Positions 1 through 7,350 of a stretch of 14,406 bases of DNA are shown here, in pieces (positions within the stretch are counted from its first letter, which is position 1; the number at the start of each line of letters is the position of its first letter). Made by a program: the position numbers and the translations under genes. This DNA comes from CAZNUM01 sp964539305 (GTDB taxonomy: Bacteria > Fidelibacterota > Marinisomatia > Marinisomatales > TCS55): assembly GCA_964539305.1 (NCBI GenBank), contig CAZIIM010000036.1:1-14406 (forward strand), in the 5' to 3' direction. A model generated the notes under the pieces. The model worked only from the letters and a program-made list of their open reading frames with translations, searched no databases and was not told where the DNA came from.

Positions 1-41
1 TTTACATGCGGCTTCGTCCGCTCAAATTTCTCCTTCGCCAT
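1..41 (-). CDS. tuf: Elongation factor Tu, N-terminal fragment (runs off the left edge)
   Basis: EF-Tu is the cytoplasmic GTPase that delivers aminoacyl-tRNA to the ribosomal A site. Only the first 13 codons are inside the window, reading MAKEKFERTKPHV, which is the standard EF-Tu start that normally continues into the first GTPase motif (outside the window). The ATG is at 41-39, with a perfect AGGAGG at 54-49 and a 7-nt spacer, so the start is secure. It lies 20 nt after the fusA stop, the usual last position of the str operon. A second EF-Tu gene ends at the opposite edge of the window, so this genome has at least two tuf copies. Too little is visible to assess completeness. Confidence 0.93.
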   Translation of the reverse strand, partial: MAKEKFERTKPHV

Positions 42-61
42 TGCTCATCCTCCTGATTTAG

Positions 62-2152
62 TTAAGATGCTTTCCCTTTGAGATGCTCAATAATTTCTTC
101 ACGAACGGAAGCAGGTACTTCCTGATACTTCGAAAATTCCATGTGAAAAATCGCCCGACCCTGGGTAATGGACCTTAAATCAGTCGCATAGCCAAACATG
201 CGACTCAGAGGAACGGAAGCATTCAGGATATGAGCATCTTTACGTTGACCCATTCCATCGATATGTCCTCTGCGGGAATTAATATCCCCCATCACGTCAC
301 CCAGATATTCCTCCGGTACGACAATTTCAACCTTCATCATGGGTTCCATCAGAATCGGCCCCGCCTTTTTACAGGCTTCCTGAATCGCCATCGAACCAGC
401 GATTTTAAATGCCATTTCTGAGGAATCCACTTCATGATAGGATCCAAAGACCAGTTCTACCCGAATATCTTCAATCGGATATCCGGCCAAAACTCCATTT
501 TTCAAAGCGCCCTGAATCCCCGTGTCCACCGCCGGGATATATTCCCGCGGAATGACGCCCCCAACAATTTTATTTTCAAAATAATAGCCGCTACCCTCTT
601 CATTCGGCTCCACATTAATCACCACATGGCCATACTGACCTCGACCCCCCGTCTGTCGGGCAAACTTAACGTCCACGCCTTCCACCCGTTTAGTAATGGC
701 TTCAGTGTATGCCACCTGCGGCGTACCAACATTCGCCTTCACTTTAAATTCCCGCAACAGACGATCTACTAAAATTTCCAGATGTAATTCACCCATTCCG
801 GCGATAATCGTCTGGCCTGTCTCCGGGTTGGTGGACACTTTAAAGGTAGGGTCTTCTTCTGAAAGCTTTGCCAACCCTTTGGATAAAGCGTCCTGATCCG
901 CCTTGGTGGCCGGTTCGACCGACACCTCCACCACCGGATCAGGAAAATCCATCGCTTCCAGAACGATCGGCTTTTTCTCGTCACACAAGGTATGACCCGT
1001 ATTGGTATTCTTTAAGCCTACGGCAGCGACAATTTCACCCGCCGTCACATGATCTAATTCTTCCCGCTTGTTAGCGTGCATTAATAAAATCCGGGAAATA
1101 CGTTCCCGCTTCCCGGTATTGGAATTGTAAATGTAAGACCCGGCTTTCAGATTCCCGGAATAAACCCGCATGTAGGTCAGCTTGCCCACGTATGGATCGG
1201 TCATAATTTTAAATGCCAGGGCACTGAAGGGTTCGTCTTCTTTCGGTTCCCGGGACAGGGGTTTTTCTTTGTCTCCCAAGGCGTGACCCGTAATGGCGCC
1301 CACATCGATCGGGGACGGTAAAAAGTCATTCACAGCATCCAAAAGTCGCTGGACGCCCTTATTCTTAAACGCAGAACCGCAAAGAGTGGGAACAAAGGTA
1401 TTGTCAATACAGCCTTTTCGGACCGCCGCTTTTATTTCATCCACCGTAATCTCTTCGTCTGCCAGATATTTTTCCAGCAGTTGTTCATCGTACCCCGCTG
1501 TTTCCTCGATGAGATGATGACGCCAGTGTTCCGCCTCTTCCCGCATATCATTGGGAATGTCCGAATATTCAAAACGGGCACCTAAAGTCGAATCATTGTA
1601 TAAAATCGCCCGCATGCTGAGTAAATCAATAATCCCGGTAAAAATATCGCCGGATCCAATGGGCAGAACGATTGGGACGGGATTGGCGCCCAGACGCTTT
1701 TTCATCATATCCAGTACGTTGTAGAAATCGCCTCCAACCCGGTCCATCTTGTTGACAAAGGCAATCCGTGGTACATTGTACTTGTCGGCCTGTCGCCATA
1801 CGGTTTCGCTCTGGGGTTCCACGCCGCCGACCGCACAAAAGACGGCAACGGCACCATCCAGCACCCTCAATGACCGTTCCACTTCCACTGTGAAATCAAC
1901 GTGTCCCGGTGTATCAATAATATTAATCCGGTGCCCTTCCCAGATTGTAGTAGTGGCAGCAGAAGTGATGGTAATTCCCCGTTCTTTCTCCTGTTCCATC
2001 CAGTCCATGGTGGCGCCACCTTCATGAACTTCCCCAATTTTATGGGTTCGTCCCGTATAGTAAAGAATCCGCTCTGTGAGCGTCGTCTTACCCGCATCAA
2101 TGTGGGCCATGATGCCAATATTCCGGACTTTATTCAGGGAAATTTTCTTCAT
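62..2152 (-). CDS. fusA: Elongation factor G
   Basis: Ribosomal translocase: the GTPase that moves tRNA and mRNA after peptide bond formation and helps split ribosomes for recycling. The 696-residue length matches bacterial EF-G. GTPase motifs are intact: P-loop AHIDAGKT at 16-23, switch I ERGITI at 57-62, DTPGH at 80-84 and NKMD at 134-137. Later domains follow, with ATKADQDALSKGLAKL and the FARQTGGRGQYGHV stretch typical of domains III-IV, and a C-terminal domain V. The gene starts 14 nt after the rpsG stop and ends 20 nt before the next tuf, as in a str operon. The ATG at 2152-2150 gives the standard start (MKKISLNKVRNIGI), but no Shine-Dalgarno sequence precedes it. Translation may depend on coupling to rpsG. 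Position and the intact motifs favour canonical EF-G over the EF-G2 paralogue. Confidence 0.97.
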   Translation of the reverse strand: MKKISLNKVRNIGIMAHIDAGKTTLTERILYYTGRTHKIGEVHEGGATMDWMEQEKERGITITSAATTTIWEGHRINIIDTPGHVDFTVEVERSLRVLDGAVAVFCAVGGVEPQSETVWRQADKYNVPRIAFVNKMDRVGGDFYNVLDMMKKRLGANPVPIVLPIGSGDIFTGIIDLLSMRAILYNDSTLGARFEYSDIPNDMREEAEHWRHHLIEETAGYDEQLLEKYLADEEITVDEIKAAVRKGCIDNTFVPTLCGSAFKNKGVQRLLDAVNDFLPSPIDVGAITGHALGDKEKPLSREPKEDEPFSALAFKIMTDPYVGKLTYMRVYSGNLKAGSYIYNSNTGKRERISRILLMHANKREELDHVTAGEIVAAVGLKNTNTGHTLCDEKKPIVLEAMDFPDPVVEVSVEPATKADQDALSKGLAKLSEEDPTFKVSTNPETGQTIIAGMGELHLEILVDRLLREFKVKANVGTPQVAYTEAITKRVEGVDVKFARQTGGRGQYGHVVINVEPNEEGSGYYFENKIVGGVIPREYIPAVDTGIQGALKNGVLAGYPIEDIRVELVFGSYHEVDSSEMAFKIAGSMAIQEACKKAGPILMEPMMKVEIVVPEEYLGDVMGDINSRRGHIDGMGQRKDAHILNASVPLSRMFGYATDLRSITQGRAIFHMEFSKYQEVPASVREEIIEHLKGKAS

Positions 2153-2166
2153 CAGAGGGAATCCGT

Positions 2167-2631
2167 CTATCTAAAGTGGGCAAAAGCGCGGTTTGCTTCT
2201 GCCATCCGATGGGTATCTTCCTTCTTTTTAATGGCACCGCCTTCCTGATTGGCGGCGGCAATTAACTCGGTAGCCAGTTTTTCGAACATGGGCTTGCCGG
2301 TCCGTTTCCGGGCAGCATTAATAATCCAGTGAGAGGCTAAAAAGAATTGACGGTGAGGCGGCACTTCGATCGGGACCTGGTAGTTTGCCCCACCAATGCG
2401 CCGGGATTTCACTTCCAGCATTGGGGAAGCATTCTTAATGGCTGCTTTAAATATATCAAGTCCGTCACTCTTCGTCCGGGCTTTGATCTGGTCCAGGGCC
2501 CGGTAAAACAAGCTTTCAGCGATGCCTTTTTTACCCGCTTTTGTCAGGTAATTGATAAACTTTGCCACTTCCAAATCGTGGTAAACCGGATCCGGTAAAA
2601 TCTGTCTTTTTTCTGGTCGTCTTCTTCTCAT
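2167..2631 (-). CDS. rpsG: 30S ribosomal protein S7
   Basis: Primary 16S rRNA-binding protein that nucleates assembly of the 30S head and lines the exit side of the mRNA/tRNA path. At 154 residues it has the usual bacterial length. It begins MRRRRPEKR and carries the S7 signature region DPVYHDLEVAKFINYLTKAG near residues 14-33. Further conserved stretches are KSRRIGGANYQVPIEV and the C-terminal AEANRAFAHFR. The ATG at 2631-2629 lies only 2 nt after the rpsL stop. No Shine-Dalgarno sequence is visible in the A/T-rich junction, so translational coupling with rpsL is likely. In other bacteria S7 represses its own operon by binding the rpsL-rpsG intergenic mRNA. A 2-nt gap leaves no room for that type of site here. 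Confidence 0.97.
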   Translation of the reverse strand: MRRRRPEKRQILPDPVYHDLEVAKFINYLTKAGKKGIAESLFYRALDQIKARTKSDGLDIFKAAIKNASPMLEVKSRRIGGANYQVPIEVPPHRQFFLASHWIINAARKRTGKPMFEKLATELIAAANQEGGAIKKKEDTHRMAEANRAFAHFR

Positions 2632-2633
2632 AA

Positions 2634-3008
2634 TTAATTCTTCGGACGTTTAGCGCCGTAACGGGAACGACTGGTTTTCCGATCACTCACCCCGGCCGTA
2701 TCCAATGTTCCCCGGACGATGTGGTAACGAACACCCGGTAAATCCTTAACCCGTCCCCCTTCAATCATGACAATAGAGTGTTCCTGGAGGTTGTGACCCT
2801 CCCCGGGGATGTAAGCCGTTACTTCAATCCCGTTGGTTAAACGGACACGCGCCACTTTTCTCAGGGCAGAATTAGGCTTTTTGGGTGTTGTTGTGTACAC
2901 ACGGGTGCAGACTCCCCGTTTTTGGGGATTCCCTTTCAAAGCCGGTGCCACATTCTTTTTTGTGACCCGCTTTCTCCCTTTTCTGATTAATTGATTTATC
3001 GTCGGCAT
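2634..3008 (-). CDS. rpsL: 30S ribosomal protein S12
   Basis: Decoding-centre protein of the small subunit, central to tRNA selection accuracy and the classical target of streptomycin-resistance mutations. At 124 residues it is normal length. The conserved TTTPKKPNSALRKVARV segment spans residues 39-55, and GGRVKDLPGVRYH spans 84-96. Lys43, Lys88 and Pro91 (counting the initiator Met) have the wild-type, streptomycin-sensitive residues. Asp89 is the site that is methylthiolated in some bacteria. The start is ATG at 3008-3006 (MPTINQLIRKGR), preceded only by a weak GGAA at 3017-3014. It opens the str part of the cluster, 64 nt after the rpoC stop. Confidence 0.97.
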   Translation of the reverse strand: MPTINQLIRKGRKRVTKKNVAPALKGNPQKRGVCTRVYTTTPKKPNSALRKVARVRLTNGIEVTAYIPGEGHNLQEHSIVMIEGGRVKDLPGVRYHIVRGTLDTAGVSDRKTSRSRYGAKRPKN

Positions 3009-3019
3009 TTCAATTCCAT

Positions 3020-3068
3020 AAAAGCCTATTAATTTACTGATTTCTTAGAACGTCTAACAATCGCTTTT
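3020..3068 (-). other. Weak nested inverted repeats in the rpoC-rpsL gap
   Basis: The 64-nt rpoC-rpsL spacer is A/T-rich and holds two nested inverted repeats. The outer pair is AAAAGC (3020-3025) with GCTTTT (3063-3068). The inner pair is TTAGA (3045-3049) with TCTAA (3053-3057) around a 3-nt loop. In the minus-strand RNA they would make a weak stem-loop before rpsL. No U-tract follows, so it does not look like a terminator. It could be a processing or regulatory element, or chance in A/T-rich DNA. I saw no convincing promoter for rpsL here. Confidence 0.25.
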
Positions 3069-3072
3069 TAGT

Positions 3073-6000
3073 TTATTTTTCAACCTTTTCCACTACTGAT
3101 TCGGGTTTATTCTGTTCTACCTCCGTCGCTTCCTTTTCCGGATCCATGACCAGGATATTGCGTAAATGGGGTGAACTGGACCCGGCCGGGATTAAGCGAC
3201 CGACGGCCACATTCTCTTTTAACCCTCGCAGGTAATCCGTTTTCCCTTCGGTGGCAGCATCCGTCAATACGCGGGTGGTTTCCTGGAACGAGGCGGCTGA
3301 AATGAAGCTTTCCGTATTCAGGGAAGCTTGCGTAATTCCCATTAACAGCGGTTCAAACGTGGCCGGTTTGGTTTTTCTCGATTTGGCCTGTTTCTTTCCC
3401 GCTTCCTTCAGGGCTTTATTAATTTCCCGGAATTCAGTTTTATCAACCAGAGCACCTTCTTCCAATTCCGAATCTCCCGGATCAGTCACAACCACCATTT
3501 TTTGAATCCGGGCGTTGGTTTCAAAAAATTCAGCCCGGTTGACCCGGTCTTCGCGCAGATAATGGGTATCTCCGGAATCCTTCACAAGGACCTTCTGCAT
3601 CATTTGACGGACAATCACTTCAATGTGTTTATCGTCAATTTTAACACCCTGTAGACGGTAAACTTCCTGTATTTCGTTCACCAGGTATTCCCGAACTTTC
3701 CCCGGACCCAGGACCCGTAAAACATCAATCGGGGAAGTAGATCCCTCACAAAGCGGGGTACCAGCTTTAATCTGGTCACCTTCATGTACAATTACATGCT
3801 TTCCGTAAGGAATGGAGTATTTCCGAACTTCACCATCGGTACCCTCTACCAGGATTTTTCGAATTCCCCGTTTGGTTTCACCGAACTTCACAACACCATC
3901 GATTTCAGAAATCACGGAAGGATCGCTGGGTTTTCGAGCTTCAAATAATTCGGTGACCCGCGGAAGTCCGCCCGTAATGTCCCGGGTTTTCCCGATTTCA
4001 CGAGGGATTTTTACCAAGGTCTGGCCCCGCTGGACTTTCTGTCCATCCTTCACAACCAGGGTGGCACGAACCGGTAGAATGGTACCACCGGACATGATAT
4101 TTCCGTCTTTGTCCACAATCTCAAAGTGGGGACTCAGATTCCGGTCTTTGGATTCCATGATGACCATCTGCTTCTTCCCGCCTTCAACCGCTTCCACCTT
4201 AAAGGTTTCGTTTTCAATGAAGTCCTTGAGAACCACATATCCAGACTGGCGGGCCATGAGCACATCCGTGTAAGGATCCCATTGGAAAAGAATTGAATCG
4301 GCTTTCACCTTTTCACCATCTTCGACCAGAATATTGGATCCATAAGGCACATTATATTCTGCCCGGGGGCTCTTATTCTCATCCAGAATGAAAATTTTCG
4401 CGTGTCGTACCATACAGCGAACCACTTTCACGCGGGATTCATCGACCGTCTCGGCCACATCCAGATTATCGGAATATTTGACTGTGCCGGCCCGTTTAGT
4501 ACGCATTTCCGATTTTTCAATAATGCGGGTTGCCGTTCCACCAATGTGGAATGTCCGCAGGGTAAGCTGCGTCCCCGGTTCCCCGATACTCTGAGCTGCT
4601 TGAATGCCCACGGCCGTCCCCAGCTCCACCAGTTTATGGGTGGATGGGTTCCAGCCATAACAGCTGGCACAAACGCCCCTCAGGGATTCACAGGTGAGTA
4701 CGGAACGAATCCGGATTGATTCGACATTACTGCTGGCAATAATGGCCGCTTCTTCTTCTGTGATCAGGGTACCGGCCTTAATCTGGACCGTACCATTGGT
4801 GATGAAATCATCGAGAAGGGTTCGTCCGAGGATCCGGTCCGAAAGGGATTCAATAATTTCTTCCCCTTCTTTCAGATCGGTGGCAATAATGCCATTAATG
4901 GTTCCGCAGTCGAACTCAGAAATCACCACATCCTGAGCCACGTCCACCAATCGGCGGGTGAGGTAACCTGCATCGGCTGTTTTTAAAGCCGTATCCGCCA
5001 GACCTTTCCGGGCTCCGTGGGTGGAAATAAAATATTCCTGGACCGATAACCCCTCCCTGAAGTTGGATGTAATGGGCGATTCAATAATCTCACCCTTACC
5101 ACCGGTCATGGATTTCTGGGGTTTGGCCATCAATCCCCGCATTCCGGCCAGCTGCTTGATCTGGTCCTGACTTCCCCGGGCACCGGAATCAGCCATCATG
5201 AAGATCGGGTTGAATCCCTGATCATCCCGCTGGAGATTCGCCATCATTGTGGCAGCCACCCGGTTTGTTGCATGGGTCCAGATATCAATAATCTTATTGT
5301 ACCGTTCACCGTCGGTCAGGACGTGCCGGTTGAATTTGTCCTGAATATCCAGAACTTCCTTGTGAGCCTTATTAATGATTTCATATTTCTCATCGGGAAC
5401 TAGAATATCACTGATGGAGATGGAAGCACCGGATTTTGTAGCTGTGTTGAATCCAAGATCTTTCAATTTATCCAGGAATTTCACCGTCTTGTAATTACCG
5501 GCTACCAGGTAGGTCTGGTTCACAATTTTTTCAAGTTTTTTCTTATTGATCAGTTCATCCACATAATCCATCTCTTCAGGAAGGATGGAATTGAAGAGAA
5601 CCCGACCCACAGTAGTGTTTTTATGCCAAATGCCCTTGTGGCGAACATTAATAATGGCGTGCATATCCACGACTTTGTTTTCATAGGCCAGGAGAACTTC
5701 ATCAAACGAACCAAACGATTTCCCCTCTCCTTTACAACCCTTTCGCTGACGTGTCAGGTAATAACATCCCAGGACCATGTCTTGAGATGGAATTGCAATG
5801 GGTTTCCCATTAGCCGGATGGAGAATGTTATGGCTGGAAAGCATCAGGACCCGTGCCTCGACCTGGGCCTGTACCGAAAGGGGTACGTGCACCGCCATTT
5901 GGTCGCCGTCAAAGTCGGCGTTGAAAGCGGAACAAACCAGCGGATGAAGCCGGATGGCCTTCCCGTCCACCAATACCGGCTGGAAAGCCTGAATACCCAA

Positions 6001-7338
6001 CCGGTGCAGGGTCGGTGCCCGGTTCAGTAATACCGGATGATCCTTGACCACGTATTCAAGTACCTTGTAAACGATGGGATCCTTGCTCTCAATTAAAATT
6101 TTAGAACCGCGCGGCGTCTGGGTATAACCCCGAGCCATCAGTTCATTAATCATGTGGGGTTTGAATAACTCCAAAGCCATATCTTTAGGCAGACCGCACT
6201 CGTGGAGCTGCAGCTCCGGACCCACCACAATAACGGAACGGCCGGAGTAATCCACCCGTTTCCCCAGGAGGTTCTGGCGGAAACGTCCCGTTTTACCCCG
6301 CAACATGTCAGAAATGGATTTCAGGGGACGTCGTGTGCCACTGCGAATCGCTGTTTTCCGGCGACTATTATCGAAAAGGGCATCTACCGATTCCTGGAGC
6401 ATTCGTTTTTCATTCCGCAGAATGACATCGGGTGCCTTGATTTCCATTAATTGTTTTAACCGGTTGTTTCGGATGATAATCCGGCGATATAAATCGTTCA
6501 GATCACTGGCAGCAAATCGACCACCGTCCAGGGGAACCAGTGGACGCAATTCCGGTGGAATCACCGGCAAGATGGAAACCACCATCCAGTCCGGACGATT
6601 GATTTTTTTCGTTGTGGAATTCCCGATAAAGGATTTTACCACCCGCAGCCGTTTCAGCGCATCTTCCTGTTTTTGCATGGAGCGGGAATTGTGGAGAATG
6701 TCTTCCAATTGGTTCCGCAATTCATTCAGGTTAATGCGGGAGAGGGCTTCCTTCATCGCTTCACCACCCATGGCGGCATAAAAATATTCTTCGTTATCCC
6801 GTTCCTCCTCGCTGACAGCGTCGAATCCATATAACGATTCCAGTTCCAGGAATTCTTCCTCATCCAGAAGATCGTATACTTTTTTATCACTCTTTCCCGG
6901 CTCAATTACCAGAAATTTTTCGTAATAAATGACCCGTTCCAGATCCTTGGTGCTGAGTCCTGTTAAATAGCTCAATTTGCTCGGGATGGAACGCAGATAC
7001 CAGATATGAACCACTGGGACCGCAAGAGTAATGTGTCCCATCCGTTCCCGTCGGACCTTCTTTCGCGTAACCTCTACACCACAGCGGTCACAGATAATCC
7101 CGCGGTAACGAATGCCCTTGTACTTTCCACAATGGCATTCATAATCCTTTACGGGGCCGAATATCTTTTCGCAGAATAAACCATCTTTCTCCGGTTTATA
7201 CGACCGGTAATTGATGGTTTCCGGCTTTAACACTTCCCCGTAGGACTTGGCCAGAATCATTTCCGGCGAAGCCAGTCCGATGGTAATGGAAGTAAAGTTT
7301 TTCGACGTGTCGACTTTTGTTGATTGAATGTAAGTCAA
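3073..7338 (-). CDS. rpoC: DNA-directed RNA polymerase subunit beta'
   Basis: Largest subunit of RNA polymerase; it holds the catalytic magnesium and with beta forms the active-site cleft. At 1421 residues it is close to the E. coli length. The N-terminal zinc site uses Cys68, Cys70, Cys83 and Cys86. The lid/rudder region and the SGRSVIVVGPEL motif (365-376) follow. The catalytic NADFDGDQ loop has Asp475, Asp477 and Asp479. The second zinc site is Cys811, Cys883, Cys890 and Cys893. The trigger-loop arms LRTFHIGG (927-934) and DITGGLPRVTELFEARKP (1120-1137) are separated by about 180 residues, a lineage-specific insertion like E. coli SI3. A charged tail (EKEATEVEQNKPESVVEKVEK) ends the protein. 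The start is TTG at 7338-7336, with GGGAG at 7350-7346 and a 7-nt spacer. The next in-frame Met is residue 27, inside conserved sequence, so TTG is the sensible choice. It follows rpoB by 12 nt. Confidence 0.97.
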   Translation of the reverse strand: MTYIQSTKVDTSKNFTSITIGLASPEMILAKSYGEVLKPETINYRSYKPEKDGLFCEKIFGPVKDYECHCGKYKGIRYRGIICDRCGVEVTRKKVRRERMGHITLAVPVVHIWYLRSIPSKLSYLTGLSTKDLERVIYYEKFLVIEPGKSDKKVYDLLDEEEFLELESLYGFDAVSEEERDNEEYFYAAMGGEAMKEALSRINLNELRNQLEDILHNSRSMQKQEDALKRLRVVKSFIGNSTTKKINRPDWMVVSILPVIPPELRPLVPLDGGRFAASDLNDLYRRIIIRNNRLKQLMEIKAPDVILRNEKRMLQESVDALFDNSRRKTAIRSGTRRPLKSISDMLRGKTGRFRQNLLGKRVDYSGRSVIVVGPELQLHECGLPKDMALELFKPHMINELMARGYTQTPRGSKILIESKDPIVYKVLEYVVKDHPVLLNRAPTLHRLGIQAFQPVLVDGKAIRLHPLVCSAFNADFDGDQMAVHVPLSVQAQVEARVLMLSSHNILHPANGKPIAIPSQDMVLGCYYLTRQRKGCKGEGKSFGSFDEVLLAYENKVVDMHAIINVRHKGIWHKNTTVGRVLFNSILPEEMDYVDELINKKKLEKIVNQTYLVAGNYKTVKFLDKLKDLGFNTATKSGASISISDILVPDEKYEIINKAHKEVLDIQDKFNRHVLTDGERYNKIIDIWTHATNRVAATMMANLQRDDQGFNPIFMMADSGARGSQDQIKQLAGMRGLMAKPQKSMTGGKGEIIESPITSNFREGLSVQEYFISTHGARKGLADTALKTADAGYLTRRLVDVAQDVVISEFDCGTINGIIATDLKEGEEIIESLSDRILGRTLLDDFITNGTVQIKAGTLITEEEAAIIASSNVESIRIRSVLTCESLRGVCASCYGWNPSTHKLVELGTAVGIQAAQSIGEPGTQLTLRTFHIGGTATRIIEKSEMRTKRAGTVKYSDNLDVAETVDESRVKVVRCMVRHAKIFILDENKSPRAEYNVPYGSNILVEDGEKVKADSILFQWDPYTDVLMARQSGYVVLKDFIENETFKVEAVEGGKKQMVIMESKDRNLSPHFEIVDKDGNIMSGGTILPVRATLVVKDGQKVQRGQTLVKIPREIGKTRDITGGLPRVTELFEARKPSDPSVISEIDGVVKFGETKRGIRKILVEGTDGEVRKYSIPYGKHVIVHEGDQIKAGTPLCEGSTSPIDVLRVLGPGKVREYLVNEIQEVYRLQGVKIDDKHIEVIVRQMMQKVLVKDSGDTHYLREDRVNRAEFFETNARIQKMVVVTDPGDSELEEGALVDKTEFREINKALKEAGKKQAKSRKTKPATFEPLLMGITQASLNTESFISAASFQETTRVLTDAATEGKTDYLRGLKENVAVGRLIPAGSSSPHLRNILVMDPEKEATEVEQNKPESVVEKVEK

Positions 7339-7345
7339 AATAGTT

Positions 7346-7350
7346 CTCCC
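7346..7350 (-). promoter_or_regulatory. Ribosome binding site deciding the TTG start of rpoC
   Basis: GGGAG immediately follows the rpoB stop codon and lies 7 nt before the TTG at 7338-7336. No other start codon lies at a usable distance, so this site fixes the non-ATG start. Confidence 0.7.

Noticed and set aside
4428..4670. Minus-strand open frame inside rpoC in another frame
   Set aside because: It overlaps the conserved zinc-site and trigger-loop coding region of rpoC in an alternative frame, so it is a shadow. Similar frames inside fusA and rpoB were also dismissed.
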